Of a stretch of 50,812 bases of DNA, positions 7,971 to 15,982 are shown piece by piece; position 1 is the stretch's first letter; each line of letters begins with the position of its first letter. A model generated the notes under the pieces. That model did not search any database. It saw only the letters and a program-made list of their open reading frames with translations, and was not told where the DNA came from. A program made the translations under genes and the position numbers. Source of the stretch: Zoogloeaceae bacterium (GTDB lineage Bacteria > Pseudomonadota > Gammaproteobacteria > Burkholderiales > Rhodocyclaceae); NCBI GenBank assembly GCA_016791025.1, contig JAEUNX010000054.1, positions 1 through 50,812 on the forward strand, given 5' to 3'.

Positions 7971-8348
7971 TCACCCGACAGGAGGGCCCTCCAGCAATTC
8001 CGTATCGTCGTGCGCATAGGGTGGCGCGCAACAGCACAGGACGCGCAGGGAAATCGGGCCGAGGGCTTCAATGCAATGGGGCGTCCCAGGCGGAATGCAC
8101 ACTGTGTCCCCAGGGTGGAGCAAGAGGGTTTCGCCTCCGAAGGTGAGGCGCCCTGCCCCGGCGGTCACGTGGTAGAGCTCTTCACTACGGTGGTGGCGGT
8201 GGAGGGCGGTGCGGCACCCAGGGAAGATGGTGGCCTCTGCCAGGGACTGCGCCAGATTGCCATGAACCGCGGGATGGATAAGTTCGCGGATCTCCGAGCC
8301 ATCCTTGGTCAGATACGGGACGACGGCATCCCGAGATTGAATGATCAT
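7971..8348 (-). CDS. Cupin-domain protein, mannose-6-phosphate-isomerase-like
   Basis: A 125-residue cupin. Motif 1 is FPGCRTALHRHHRSEELYHV with metal-type His residues and Glu, motif 2 is LHPGDTVCIPPGTPHCIEAL with its His. This arrangement resembles the small cupins related to the C-terminal domain of mannose-6-phosphate isomerase. The ATG at 8348 gives MIIQSRDAVV and follows a GGGGAAAG stretch; an ORF extension to 8408 runs up to the kinase stop and lacks family similarity. It lies 56 nt after the PP2C-kinase gene and is probably cotranscribed with it. Ligand unknown; a sensory or accessory role with the kinase is only inference. Confidence 0.83.
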   Translation of the reverse strand: MIIQSRDAVVPYLTKDGSEIRELIHPAVHGNLAQSLAEATIFPGCRTALHRHHRSEELYHVTAGAGRLTFGGETLLLHPGDTVCIPPGTPHCIEALGPISLRVLCCCAPPYAHDDTELLEGPPVG

Positions 8349-8404
8349 TATCTTTCCCCTGCCCCAACCTCCAGCGGACGACGATACGCCGCCCAAACTT
8401 GCAA

Positions 8405-10138
8405 TCAAATTGGTCGCACCAGCGCGATGAGGAGAGCAATCACTACTGCCAGCAGCCCCAAGGAAACGCCCTTCCAGAACACCGTCGGATCCCGCTCAAT
8501 CAATGGGGGGCGCAATCGATGAAGAAAAGCGGGATTCGGGTTTCGCAGATCGTAAACGAACTCCGAGGGCTCGACGTAACGCCGATAGGGAGTGGGTTCT
8601 AGGGCTTTTTTCAATGCGCAGTCAATCCAGACCGGGATCGCCCGCTGCTCGTCCAATGCAGACTGGTAGCGCAATTTCTTCTGTGCCGCCCGGGTGCGGC
8701 ACTGGGAGACCCGGGTCCCGTAGGGGAGCCGCCCCGTCAGCATCTGGTAGGCGATGACGCCTAGTGAAAAGAGGTCGGAGCGGGCCGTCGCAACCTCGCC
8801 CAGAAAAAGCTCCGGGGCCGTGTATTGGGCCGTACCGAGAATCTCTTCAGGGGGAAGCCCCCGAGCTTCCTGAATTCCGGCCACCCGGGTGGCGCCGAAA
8901 TCGATGATTCGGACCGTCCCGCTGCGATCGATCAGGATGTTGTGGGGCCGCAGGTCCTGATGCACCATTTCCAGGCGATGGAAGGCCTGGAGCCCCCGGG
9001 CGATCTGCTCGACGATCCCCCGCACCACTTCCAGATCCGGCCGAGGGTGGTCGATCATCCACTGGGTCAGCGTCTGGCCCTCGACGTACTCCATCACCAT
9101 ATAGAGCGCGCTGCGCGCCCGATCGGGCAGGGCCGCCCTCAGGACATTGGGATGATGGATACGGCGGGCAATCCACTCCTCCATCATGAAGCGTTCGAGG
9201 TAGGCGGGATCGCCCTGGAGATCTACCGAGGGCATCTTGAGCACCACCTGCTGGCCGGTGTCGAGATCCATGGCGAGGTGGATGTGGCTTCGGCTGCTAC
9301 TGTGGAGGGTCCGCAGAATTCGAAAGCCATCGAACTCCCTGCGGGCCTCCAGGAGCGGCGGAAGTGGCAGCTCGATCGCCCTCTGGCGGACCTCGGCAGA
9401 ATTCTCCCCGGGGAGGCCATCGACGCGTACGATCTGGACAGTCAGGTTGTCCGGACTGCCGCGACGAAATGCTTCCTCGACAATGATCTGGGCCGCCCGG
9501 TCAAGATCCTTCGCTTCGCCATGAATCGTGCGGACGACGAAGGCCGGATCCACATGCTCATGGACGCCATCGGTCGCCAGGACGAAGACGTCACCGCGAT
9601 CCAGGACTTCTGTACGGTAGTCGATATCGAGTTGCTCATCGATGCCCAGAGCCCGGCTCAGGTAATTCTGTCCTTCGGAAACGCGGACCCGATGGTACTG
9701 AGTCAGCGGTTCCAGACTGGCTCCCTGCACCCGGTAGATTCGAGAATCCCCAACATGAAAGAGATGCGCGGTGCGGGACTTGAGGACCAGCGCGCTAAAC
9801 GTACAGACATAACCCTTGTCGCGGTCGTAGCGATCCGGGCTCTGGCGGGTCTGGGCGTAGAGCCAAGAATTGGTGGCCATCACCACCCGCTGGGCGGAGG
9901 TTTTGACCGACCACGCCTCGGAAGTGCAGTAGTAGTCGCCCAGAAACGATTTGACCGCCGACTCGCTGGCCACATGGGCCACCTGACTGGAACTGATACC
10001 GTCCGCCAAGGCTAGGGCAATTCCCTTGCTGCTGAGTTGGGCCCCACCTGGCACCACGGCGCCGTGGTGGTCCTGATTGATCGCTTTGCGGCCCTTGTCG
10101 GAATACTGTCCGAGGCTGACACGCAGGATTTCTGCCAT
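8405..10138 (-). CDS. Bifunctional PP2C phosphatase / Ser-Thr kinase with C-terminal membrane anchor
   Basis: A 577-residue fusion. Residues about 8-240 are a PP2C domain: ADG (45-47), HVGDSRIYR (Asp131), LATDGVHEHV (Asp190) and SPDNLTV (Asp230). Residues about 270-530 are a Hanks-type kinase: Lys301, HQDLRPHN (Asp395 in place of the common HRD form) and IDFGATR (DFG 413-415). The glycine-rich loop is not recognisable. A single transmembrane helix lies at about 556-574, so both domains face the cytoplasm. The same fusion commonly accompanies nitrate/nitrite transporters in proteobacterial nitrate-assimilation clusters, which fits its place after the FNT gene. ATG 10138 gives the family N terminus (MAEILRVSLGQYSDKG); ATG 10150 is possible. 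Confidence 0.9.
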   Translation of the reverse strand: MAEILRVSLGQYSDKGRKAINQDHHGAVVPGGAQLSSKGIALALADGISSSQVAHVASESAVKSFLGDYYCTSEAWSVKTSAQRVVMATNSWLYAQTRQSPDRYDRDKGYVCTFSALVLKSRTAHLFHVGDSRIYRVQGASLEPLTQYHRVRVSEGQNYLSRALGIDEQLDIDYRTEVLDRGDVFVLATDGVHEHVDPAFVVRTIHGEAKDLDRAAQIIVEEAFRRGSPDNLTVQIVRVDGLPGENSAEVRQRAIELPLPPLLEARREFDGFRILRTLHSSSRSHIHLAMDLDTGQQVVLKMPSVDLQGDPAYLERFMMEEWIARRIHHPNVLRAALPDRARSALYMVMEYVEGQTLTQWMIDHPRPDLEVVRGIVEQIARGLQAFHRLEMVHQDLRPHNILIDRSGTVRIIDFGATRVAGIQEARGLPPEEILGTAQYTAPELFLGEVATARSDLFSLGVIAYQMLTGRLPYGTRVSQCRTRAAQKKLRYQSALDEQRAIPVWIDCALKKALEPTPYRRYVEPSEFVYDLRNPNPAFLHRLRPPLIERDPTVFWKGVSLGLLAVVIALLIALVRPI

Positions 10139-10159
10139 GGATCCGAGCATCCCAAGTAA

Positions 10160-10191
10160 GAGGCCTCGACCCCACCAGGGGCCGAGGCCTC
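10160..10191 (-). other. Hairpin between transporter and kinase genes
   Basis: Arms GAGGCCTCG (10160-10168) and CGAGGCCTC (10183-10191), with further CCCC/GGGG pairing inside the loop. It lies in the 82-bp gap, ends 10-20 nt before the kinase start and has no T-run. It could lower expression of the kinase relative to the transporter by partial termination or mRNA processing. Confidence 0.45.
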
Positions 10192-10220
10192 GTCATTGTG
10201 ACGGGTAACGAACCTGAGGA

Positions 10221-11033
10221 TCAGGCGGGGACGCGCTTGGGGGCGGTCTTGTAATGGGTGGAATACAGCGTGGCGCCCACGAAGGTCAGGCCACCCACCA
10301 GATTACCCACCACGGTGGGGATCTCGTTCCACATGAAGTAGTCATACAGCGTGAAATGACCGCCCAGCATGAGGCCGGAGGGGAACAGGAACATGTTCAC
10401 GATGGAGTGCTCAAAGCCCATGTAGAAGAACACCAGAATCGGCATCCACATGGCAATCACCTTGCCGGACACGGAGGTGGACATCATGGCGGCCACGACC
10501 CCGGTGGAAACCATCCAGTTACACATGACGCCACGGATGAAGAGGGTCAGCATGCCCGCGGCACCGTGGGCGGCGTAACCGACGGTCCGGCTCTCCCCGA
10601 TCGCCCCCAGCTTCTGGCCCACGGCATTGGGCGCCTCGGTGAAGCCGAAGGTGACAATGATGGCCATGAAGACGGCGGTGGTGAGCGCGCCCGCAAAGTT
10701 GCCGAGGAAGACGAGCGTCCAGTTGCGGAACACGCCACCCCAGGTGCAGCCCGGCCGACGGTCGATGACTGCCAGGGGGCACAGTGTGAATACCCCGGTC
10801 AGGAGGTCGAAGCCCAAGAGGTACAACATACAGAAGCCGACCGGAAACAGCAGCGAGCCGATCAGGAAATTACCGGTATTGACGGTGATGGTGACCGCGA
10901 AGGCGGCGGCCAGGGCCAGGATGGCGCCGGCCATATAGGCACGGATCAGGGTGTCCCGGGCGGACATGAAGATTTTCGATTCCCCGGCATCGATCATCTT
11001 GGTGACGAATTCAGAGGGAGCGAGATAGGCCAT
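10221..11033 (-). CDS. Formate/nitrite transporter (FNT) family channel
   Basis: A 270-residue FNT protein, an inner-membrane pentameric channel for nitrite, formate or similar small anions. Six hydrophobic segments are visible (starting near RAYMAGAILALAAAF, FLIGSLLFPVGFCMLYLLG, NWTLVFLGNFAGALTTAVFM, AGMLTLFIRGVMCNWMV, WMPILVFFYMGFEHSIVNM and VVGNLVGGLTFVGATLY). The conserved FEHSIVNM block with the pore histidine and the NFAGAL and CNWMVS signatures are present. It sits behind a sigma-54-type promoter and an ANTAR-type leader next to nasR, which favours nitrite (NirC-like) over formate as substrate. No nitrate or nitrite reductase gene is in the window. Confidence 0.92.
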   Translation of the reverse strand: MAYLAPSEFVTKMIDAGESKIFMSARDTLIRAYMAGAILALAAAFAVTITVNTGNFLIGSLLFPVGFCMLYLLGFDLLTGVFTLCPLAVIDRRPGCTWGGVFRNWTLVFLGNFAGALTTAVFMAIIVTFGFTEAPNAVGQKLGAIGESRTVGYAAHGAAGMLTLFIRGVMCNWMVSTGVVAAMMSTSVSGKVIAMWMPILVFFYMGFEHSIVNMFLFPSGLMLGGHFTLYDYFMWNEIPTVVGNLVGGLTFVGATLYSTHYKTAPKRVPA

Positions 11034-11056
11034 GGAGAGTCCTCGAGTTAAGCACT

Positions 11057-11119
11057 AAAAAAACGAAAACGGCGTCCGGCGCCGCCCATCTACGATAGGT
11101 CGACCACCGAGGACGCCGT
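11057..11119 (-). terminator. Intrinsic terminator in the leader of the FNT-kinase operon
   Basis: On the transcript a local hairpin CGGCG-CCGGA-CGCCG is followed at once by TTTTCGTTTTTTT. The same 3' arm (GGACGCCGT, 11069-11077) can instead pair with an upstream ACGGCGTCC (11111-11119) in a 9-bp stem. The T-run ends only about 24 nt before the FNT start codon, so this terminator lies inside the leader and must be read through for the operon to be expressed, as in an attenuator. Confidence 0.8.
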
Positions 11120-11138
11120 CATCCTTGTGTTTCACTGA

Positions 11139-11184
11139 GGCGACGGGCTCATCCCCGCGCCAAGTCCAGACCGCCGTTAGCCTG
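11139..11184 (-). promoter_or_regulatory. Two-hairpin ANTAR-type antitermination element in leader RNA
   Basis: Hairpin P1 (11184 to 11167) is CAGGCT-AACGGC-GGTCTG: a 6-bp stem counting G-U pairs, with a hexaloop having A at position 1 and G at position 4, the pattern recognised by ANTAR proteins. After 5 nt comes P2 (11161 to 11139), an 8-bp stem GGCG-CGGG / CCCG-CGCC with one bulged T and hexaloop GATGAG, which has G at position 4 but G rather than A at position 1. P1 begins about 5 nt after the predicted transcription start, and the terminator follows downstream. This matches the NasR-responsive nas leader layout of enterobacteria. Confidence 0.75.
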
Positions 11185-11199
11185 AAACATTCATTTTCA

Positions 11200-11215
11200 A
11201 GCATGTTTTGTGCCA
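11200..11215 (-). promoter_or_regulatory. Sigma-54 (-24/-12) promoter for the FNT-kinase operon
   Basis: TGGCACAAAACATGCT on the minus strand matches the TGGCAC-N5-TTGCW consensus at all defined positions but one (A for the first T), with GG and GC correctly 10 bp apart. Transcription would start near 11189, giving a leader of about 155 nt before the FNT start. Sigma-54 dependence implies an activator such as NtrC; I did not find a convincing NtrC site upstream. Confidence 0.8.
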
Positions 11216-11310
11216 TGCAACAGGCGGAGCAAATTCGAACACTGCGGGGATTACCACTGGTTCCGGGTCTCAAACCCGCCCCAGATGGGGGCGACTCGCC
11301 CGAGGCACTC

Positions 11311-12603
11311 TCACTTTTGGTGCGAGGACTTTTGGCCAAGCACGAAGATTGGCGAGGTCAGCGTGGCTTCCGCCACGTCCACCAGGCGCCGGTTCTGCTC
11401 CATGGAGGTCTGGCGGAGAAGCTTGTAGGCGGCATCCTCAGAGAGCTCGAGGCGCGCCATGAGTAGCCCTTTGGCGCGCTCGATGGTCTTGCGCTCGTTG
11501 AGGGCACGGCGGGCCGAATCGAGCTCCACCTCCATGGCTGCGAGGCGCTGGGATTGGGCCTGGAGTACGTCGATGATGGATTGACCCAGTCGCGGCCCCT
11601 CACCGTCCGCGGCAAACAGACCGTTTGAGTTGGTTTCCGGCAGACCGGGCTCAAAGAACCGACCCTCCATCCCCATCCGGGGCGGCGGACTTTGGCGGAC
11701 CCGCTGGAGCAAACCCTCGGCATCCTCCAGTTCCTGCTCGGCGACTTCGATCAGGGAATTGCATCGCTCATGGAGCAAGTCGACCAAGCTGCACTGGATC
11801 TCCCACATGGTTGCCAGCCGCTCGGAACAATCGTCGAACCATCGATCACTCAGATTGGCATCCAGTTCCGTTCCGGGCCGCGCACTGACAAGGATGCGTC
11901 GGTACCGCTCGATGCGGGCCATCACCGGCGCGCCCAGAGCCTGCTGCCAGGCCTTCTGGCGCGGTTGATCGGCATACTCCGCAAAGACCTGGAAACTGCG
12001 CTCCTGGGCATCGATCAGATGGAGAATCCGCTGCTGATGTTGCGGATCGCAGCGTCCCGAGGCGAAGGACAAAGACCCCACGGCCCGCTCCTGACCAGCC
12101 AGTTCCTTGCCTTGGATGAAATGGAACAGGGCCACCAGGGCGCGGGAGATCGCGGGGTCCACCGCGGCGTCCGCCACCTCGAAGATCAGGGAAATCAGTC
12201 CCGCGATTAGTGCACTGAAAGAATTCACCGCCTCCGTCGCCGAAATGCTGCGCTCGGCAATCTGACGCCGCAGCTCCGGCAGTGCTTCCAACCCCAGGAG
12301 CACCCACGCCATGACCGAATAGAGGCGAGCATTGCCAAAGGCCGGCATTTCGAGCTGCTGGGCGAAGCTCTTGCGAAGATAGGTTTCCACCGTGCAGGAC
12401 TCGATAATCAGCTCTGCACGCGTACCTTCGAAACGTTGCCCGCTCGAGGCGAGGTAGATGCTGGACGCACCCCGCTCATTTTGCAGGGCATGCACCAGGT
12501 GGCCGATCACACTGGCCAAACGGGCCTTCGTGGCCAGGTGACGCAGTTCCTCGATCTCGCGCTGCTTGCCGGCGAGTACGATCTGGGCGACGGATAATTC
12601 CAT
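11311..12603 (-). CDS. nasR: NasR-type nitrate-responsive antiterminator (NIT and ANTAR domains)
   Basis: A 430-residue cytoplasmic regulator. The N-terminal two-thirds (about residues 35-290) is a helical NIT domain, with the typical GHLVHALQNERGASSIYLASSG and later YRRILVSARPG and SLVDLLHERCNSLI stretches; NIT domains bind nitrate and nitrite. After a linker rich in Pro and Gly and a short coiled coil (AQSQRLAAMEVELDSARRAL), the C terminus is an ANTAR RNA-binding domain (about 365-420; NERKTIERAKGLLMARLEL, DAAYKLLRQTSM). On binding nitrate, NasR stabilises an antiterminator in a target leader; the expected target lies directly downstream at 11057-11184. It follows allA by 58 bp on the same strand, so purine-operon transcripts might reach it. 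Confidence 0.93.
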   Translation of the reverse strand: MELSVAQIVLAGKQREIEELRHLATKARLASVIGHLVHALQNERGASSIYLASSGQRFEGTRAELIIESCTVETYLRKSFAQQLEMPAFGNARLYSVMAWVLLGLEALPELRRQIAERSISATEAVNSFSALIAGLISLIFEVADAAVDPAISRALVALFHFIQGKELAGQERAVGSLSFASGRCDPQHQQRILHLIDAQERSFQVFAEYADQPRQKAWQQALGAPVMARIERYRRILVSARPGTELDANLSDRWFDDCSERLATMWEIQCSLVDLLHERCNSLIEVAEQELEDAEGLLQRVRQSPPPRMGMEGRFFEPGLPETNSNGLFAADGEGPRLGQSIIDVLQAQSQRLAAMEVELDSARRALNERKTIERAKGLLMARLELSEDAAYKLLRQTSMEQNRRLVDVAEATLTSPIFVLGQKSSHQK

Positions 12604-12661
12604 GGGGCGGCCGAAGACAGGATTCCCCGCCCCTGTCGCAAGGATCGTTCCCGTAAACGGT

Positions 12662-13171
12662 TCAGGTCAGGATTGGAATCCAGACGGGATCCTGGAGGGA
12701 AGTCTCGTCGCAATTTGGCCCCGGACCATCGCGATCTATGACCAGGAAATCGCACGCCTGATCCAACGCCAGGAGCGGATGGTGCCAAACGCCGGGGGCG
12801 TAATTCACGCCCTGGTCTCCTTGCGCCACGAAAAGACGCAGATCCCGGGCCGTTGGTGGCATCCCTGCGGGCGCTACCAAAACCAGGTAGGAGCGCCCCG
12901 AGAGCGGCACAAACGCCTGGCTTCCCAGGGGATGCCGCTCCATCATTTCCACTTGAAAGGGCAGCACGCGCGGCTGGCTGCGAAAAATTGAAACGATGGC
13001 CCGGCCTCCGGGCCCCGGATCGATGGTCGCCAGGTCATGGAATCGTTCGGTCGTGCCACCATTGATGGCAAAGTGGCGCACAGCCTCCCCGGCCTCGATC
13101 ACGTCACCAAAGGGTGCAAAACGAACGTGGTCCAGGGCTTCCACCTGAAGGAATCGCGCCCCCCGCGCCAT
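12662..13171 (-). CDS. allA: Ureidoglycolate lyase
   Basis: A 169-residue AllA-family protein, splitting (S)-ureidoglycolate to glyoxylate and urea. It shows the family order: FGDVIEAGE, HFAINGGTTERFHDLA, VSIFRSQPRVLPFQVEMMERHPLGSQAFVPL and the cupin-like C-terminal GVNYAPGVWHHPLLAL. Length agrees with known AllA (about 160-170). Its ATG directly follows the allantoicase stop, so the two are translationally coupled; it is the last gene of puuD-uraD-alc-allA. No urease is visible in the window to use the urea. Confidence 0.93.
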   Translation of the reverse strand: MARGARFLQVEALDHVRFAPFGDVIEAGEAVRHFAINGGTTERFHDLATIDPGPGGRAIVSIFRSQPRVLPFQVEMMERHPLGSQAFVPLSGRSYLVLVAPAGMPPTARDLRLFVAQGDQGVNYAPGVWHHPLLALDQACDFLVIDRDGPGPNCDETSLQDPVWIPILT

Positions 13172-14209
13172 TCAGGGCCCCGCCCGGCCCCAAAGCCGCA
13201 AGCGTGATACGCCCCCATCGGGAAAAATGTTGAAGCGCACGTGGGTAACGGGTCCCAAGGCCGCCCCATCCACCGCGAAGCGGTGCACCGCGTCCATGCT
13301 CAAACGGGATTCGGGTAGCAGAGTGCCCCAGAACAGGCTCTGGTTGGCGATGGAGCCATCCGTGCCGGCCTCGACGCGGGCCGCCTGGAGAGAGCAGCGA
13401 TCCGGGAAATTGCCCTTGAAATAGGCGGTATCCACTTCGATCTCTTCGATCACACCCGGAGTGGCGAGGGCCAGAACACACCAATCGTGGCCAGGTTCGC
13501 GCCGTCGCCGGGTCTCCCACCCGTCGCCCATGTCGCGCCCCCGACCGGGCAACAGCAGGTTGGCCACTGCCGAGCCGAAACTGGCGTCATTCCATGCCAC
13601 CGGCCGACCGCCATGCTCCAGAGCCACCAGATCCACCAGGGCGTCGCCGGCGCCATCCAGTGCGCCGCAGACCTCGCCATAAACCCGTAACCGGGCAATC
13701 CCGCCATCCGGATAGATGTTCACCCGCAGGTGGGTCCAGGTCTCACCGTTGCGGCAGGGCAGGAGGTGATGACGATTCGGACCCAAAGAGCTTGGTGCCA
13801 GGATCTCCTGCCAGCTCGCCAGGGCGAGCACCTCCGCATCGTCCGACGCTGCGTGAGTGGCCTCGATGGACACCGCAGGGGGATAGTTGCCGATGAAGTG
13901 GCTGGTATCGACATCGAATCCATGAATCCGGCCTGGGACCCCAAGCTTGACCACCGCCCAGTCGTGTCCGGGCCCCCGTTTGCGGCGGGACTCCCAGCCA
14001 TCCATCCATTTGCCGTGATCGTCGTACTGGCCGGGAATGAACACCGCCGGGTCCGGCGTCAGCATGCGGGCGGCGGGGGCAAAAAACTCGTCGCTGGCCG
14101 CCAGGGCCACCGCACCCAGGCGAGGATTGGCGAGGTTCACGGTTCGTTGGGCCCAATCGGGTAAATCCGCCGGCGGCGCAACGATAGGAGGACCGGGAAA
14201 GCGCACCAT
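13172..14209 (-). CDS. alc: Allantoicase
   Basis: A 345-residue allantoicase, hydrolysing allantoate to ureidoglycolate and urea. It has the family's two homologous jelly-roll halves: the first with [31 protein letters not shown] and [20 protein letters not shown], the second with [31 protein letters not shown] and [20 protein letters not shown]. The ATG at 14209 has AGGA about 7 nt upstream; a longer open frame to 14782 merely crosses uraD in another frame. It follows uraD by 49 nt and ends exactly where allA begins. Its substrate must come from an allantoinase not seen here. Confidence 0.95.
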   Translation of the reverse strand: MVRFPGPPIVAPPADLPDWAQRTVNLANPRLGAVALAASDEFFAPAARMLTPDPAVFIPGQYDDHGKWMDGWESRRKRGPGHDWAVVKLGVPGRIHGFDVDTSHFIGNYPPAVSIEATHAASDDAEVLALASWQEILAPSSLGPNRHHLLPCRNGETWTHLRVNIYPDGGIARLRVYGEVCGALDGAGDALVDLVALEHGGRPVAWNDASFGSAVANLLLPGRGRDMGDGWETRRRREPGHDWCVLALATPGVIEEIEVDTAYFKGNFPDRCSLQAARVEAGTDGSIANQSLFWGTLLPESRLSMDAVHRFAVDGAALGPVTHVRFNIFPDGGVSRLRLWGRAGP

Positions 14210-14258
14210 GACGGATCCTGTCAGGGTAGAAGGGGGAAAGCATGAAGGCCTGATTTCA

Positions 14259-14798
14259 TCACAGCAAAGCCTCAAGCCGGAAGTAGGCGATGCGCGCCAC
14301 CTGGGCCATCGCGGCCTCGAACTCCTCCGCTCGCCCATGGCACAGGCGGGTCTCCAGGGCTTGCAGGATTTCTGCCGGGCCCAGTCCTTTGACGGCGATG
14401 ATGAACGGAAAACCGAACTTCTCGCAGTAGGCACGATTGAGCGTTCCCAAGCGCTCGCCCTCCTCGTCCGTGCAGGAGGCGAGCCCGGCGCCTCGCTGCT
14501 CACCACGCGAGGCTGCCGTGAGCGTGCCGGACTGCACCGCGCGCGCACCGAGCTCGGGATGGGCACGGAGGAGCGAGAGCTGGCTGGCCTCATCGGCAGC
14601 GTACATTGCGGCCACCAGGGCCCCGTGGAGCCCCTCCAGGCTTGGGAAAGGCCGGCTCGCCCAGGCCCGTTCCGCGACCCAGGGTGAGTGCTCGAAGAGA
14701 TGGCCAAGCTGCGCCACAAATGCGGCTTGGTCGAGCATCGAGAGGTGGGCAAGCTTGGCGCCCCGGGTAGCCGTTCCCGCATCAGAGTGCTGGGTCAT
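14259..14798 (-). CDS. uraD: OHCU decarboxylase
   Basis: A 179-residue UraD, converting 2-oxo-4-hydroxy-4-carboxy-5-ureidoimidazoline (OHCU) to (S)-allantoin. Motifs are [32 protein letters not shown] (with the catalytic-type His) and [17 protein letters not shown], followed by ILQALETRL. Its ATG overlaps the puuD stop by 4 nt (ATGA). It works after urate oxidase (PuuD) and HIU hydrolase (UraH), both encoded nearby. Confidence 0.95.
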   Translation of the reverse strand: MTQHSDAGTATRGAKLAHLSMLDQAAFVAQLGHLFEHSPWVAERAWASRPFPSLEGLHGALVAAMYAADEASQLSLLRAHPELGARAVQSGTLTAASRGEQRGAGLASCTDEEGERLGTLNRAYCEKFGFPFIIAVKGLGPAEILQALETRLCHGRAEEFEAAMAQVARIAYFRLEALL

Positions 14799-15982
14799 GG
14801 CCGGGCCTCCTTCGCAGCCCAGGCAAGAATCTGCTGCCGCTCGCCTTCGGTGATGCCGGTGAGATTGGCGAGCGGCATGTAGCCGCTGGCCACCGTCTCA
14901 CCGATGCGGCGGGCATGCTGCCGAAGTTCATCGGGTGTCTCGAGAACCACGCCCCGGGGTGGCTGGGCAAATCCCGGTTGGGTGGGCTGAGTCGCATGGC
15001 ACGGCAGACAGCGGGCCAAGATGATCGCTCGCAGCTTCGCCTCATCCACTGGAACCGCCGCCACCGGGGTGGTCGCAGGTGCCAGGGCAAAGATCAAGGC
15101 CCCAACCAAACCGGCACCGGCGACCAGCAGCGAAAGGCGTGACGACCCCCGGTGGCGCAGGACGAAATACTGTCGTATCAGGACACCCGCCACCATGATC
15201 GCCACCAGGACCAGCCATCCCTGCGGCCGGGCATAGGTCATCGGGTAATGCTGGCTGATCATGATGAAAAGAACGGGCAGGGTAAAGTAGGTGTTATGGA
15301 CCGACCGCTGCTTGCCGATCTGGCCAGGCCGCGGGTCTACCGCCTGCCCGGCCCGCAATTGGGCCACCATCTGATTCTGCCCGGGAATGATGTGGACGAA
15401 CACATTGGCCGCCATCAGGGTGCCGAGCATGGCGCCCACATGAAGGTAAGCCGCGCGGGGAGCGAAAAACTGATGAATCATGGCCACGGCGGCCACCACA
15501 AATACGAACAAGGCTCCGGCGAGCCAACCCTCGCGACGGTCGAGAAGGCGACACAAGGCCTCATAGACGACCCAGCCCCCGGCCAGAAAACTGGCGGAGA
15601 CCACCACCGCCACTTCGGCGCCCAGGGGTCGGATGCGGGGGTCCACCAGGAAGGTGGACGCGCCGACCCAGTAAATCACCACCAGGAGGCCCATCCCCGA
15701 TAACCACGTGGTGTAAGCCTGCCACTTAGACCAGTGGAGATCCTCTGGCAGAGGCTCACCCCTGGGGCCAGTAGGGAACTTCTGGCTGCAATAAAACCCG
15801 CCGCCATGAACCGCCCACAATTCGCCAATAACGCCCCGCTGTCCGTCCACCGGGTTGCGGGGCGGCTTGAGGGCGTTGTCGAGCATGACGAAGTAGAAGG
15901 AGGAGCCTATCCAGGCCACCCCGGCAATCAGGTGGAGCCAGCGAAGGAGCAGGTTGGCCCAATCCAGCAGGTAGGAATCCAT
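14795..15982 (-). CDS. puuD: Membrane urate oxidase with C-terminal cytochrome c domain
   Basis: A 395-residue PuuD-type urate oxidase (urate hydroxylase). About eight hydrophobic segments form the membrane domain, beginning LLRWLHLIAGVAWIGSSFYFV, with conserved histidines such as VHGGGFYCSQKF, MIHQFFAPRAAYLHVGA and HIIPGQNQMV. The C-terminal cytochrome c domain has CLPCH at 325-329 and a probable axial Met369 (GYMPLANLT), so electrons from urate can pass to the respiratory chain instead of making peroxide. ATG 15982 begins MDSYLLDWANLLLRW, the usual start; an upstream ATG at 16030 adds a Ser/Arg-rich tail. First gene of puuD-uraD-alc-allA, divergent from a GntR regulator. Confidence 0.93.
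   Translation of the reverse strand: MDSYLLDWANLLLRWLHLIAGVAWIGSSFYFVMLDNALKPPRNPVDGQRGVIGELWAVHGGGFYCSQKFPTGPRGEPLPEDLHWSKWQAYTTWLSGMGLLVVIYWVGASTFLVDPRIRPLGAEVAVVVSASFLAGGWVVYEALCRLLDRREGWLAGALFVFVVAAVAMIHQFFAPRAAYLHVGAMLGTLMAANVFVHIIPGQNQMVAQLRAGQAVDPRPGQIGKQRSVHNTYFTLPVLFIMISQHYPMTYARPQGWLVLVAIMVAGVLIRQYFVLRHRGSSRLSLLVAGAGLVGALIFALAPATTPVAAVPVDEAKLRAIILARCLPCHATQPTQPGFAQPPRGVVLETPDELRQHARRIGETVASGYMPLANLTGITEGERQQILAWAAKEARP

Noticed and set aside
7613-8071. 152-codon open frame covering the cupin-osmC gap
   Set aside because: The translation has no protein-like pattern and overlaps both the cupin and osmC starts in another frame.
11120-11138. A third leader hairpin or a defined antiterminator pairing between P2 and the terminator
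   Set aside because: Several weak pairings such as CGTC/GACG are possible but none is clearly better than chance by eye.
11216-11310. NtrC enhancer sites upstream of the sigma-54 promoter
   Set aside because: I looked for TGCACC/GGTGCA-type palindromes and found none convincing in the space before nasR; sites could lie further upstream.
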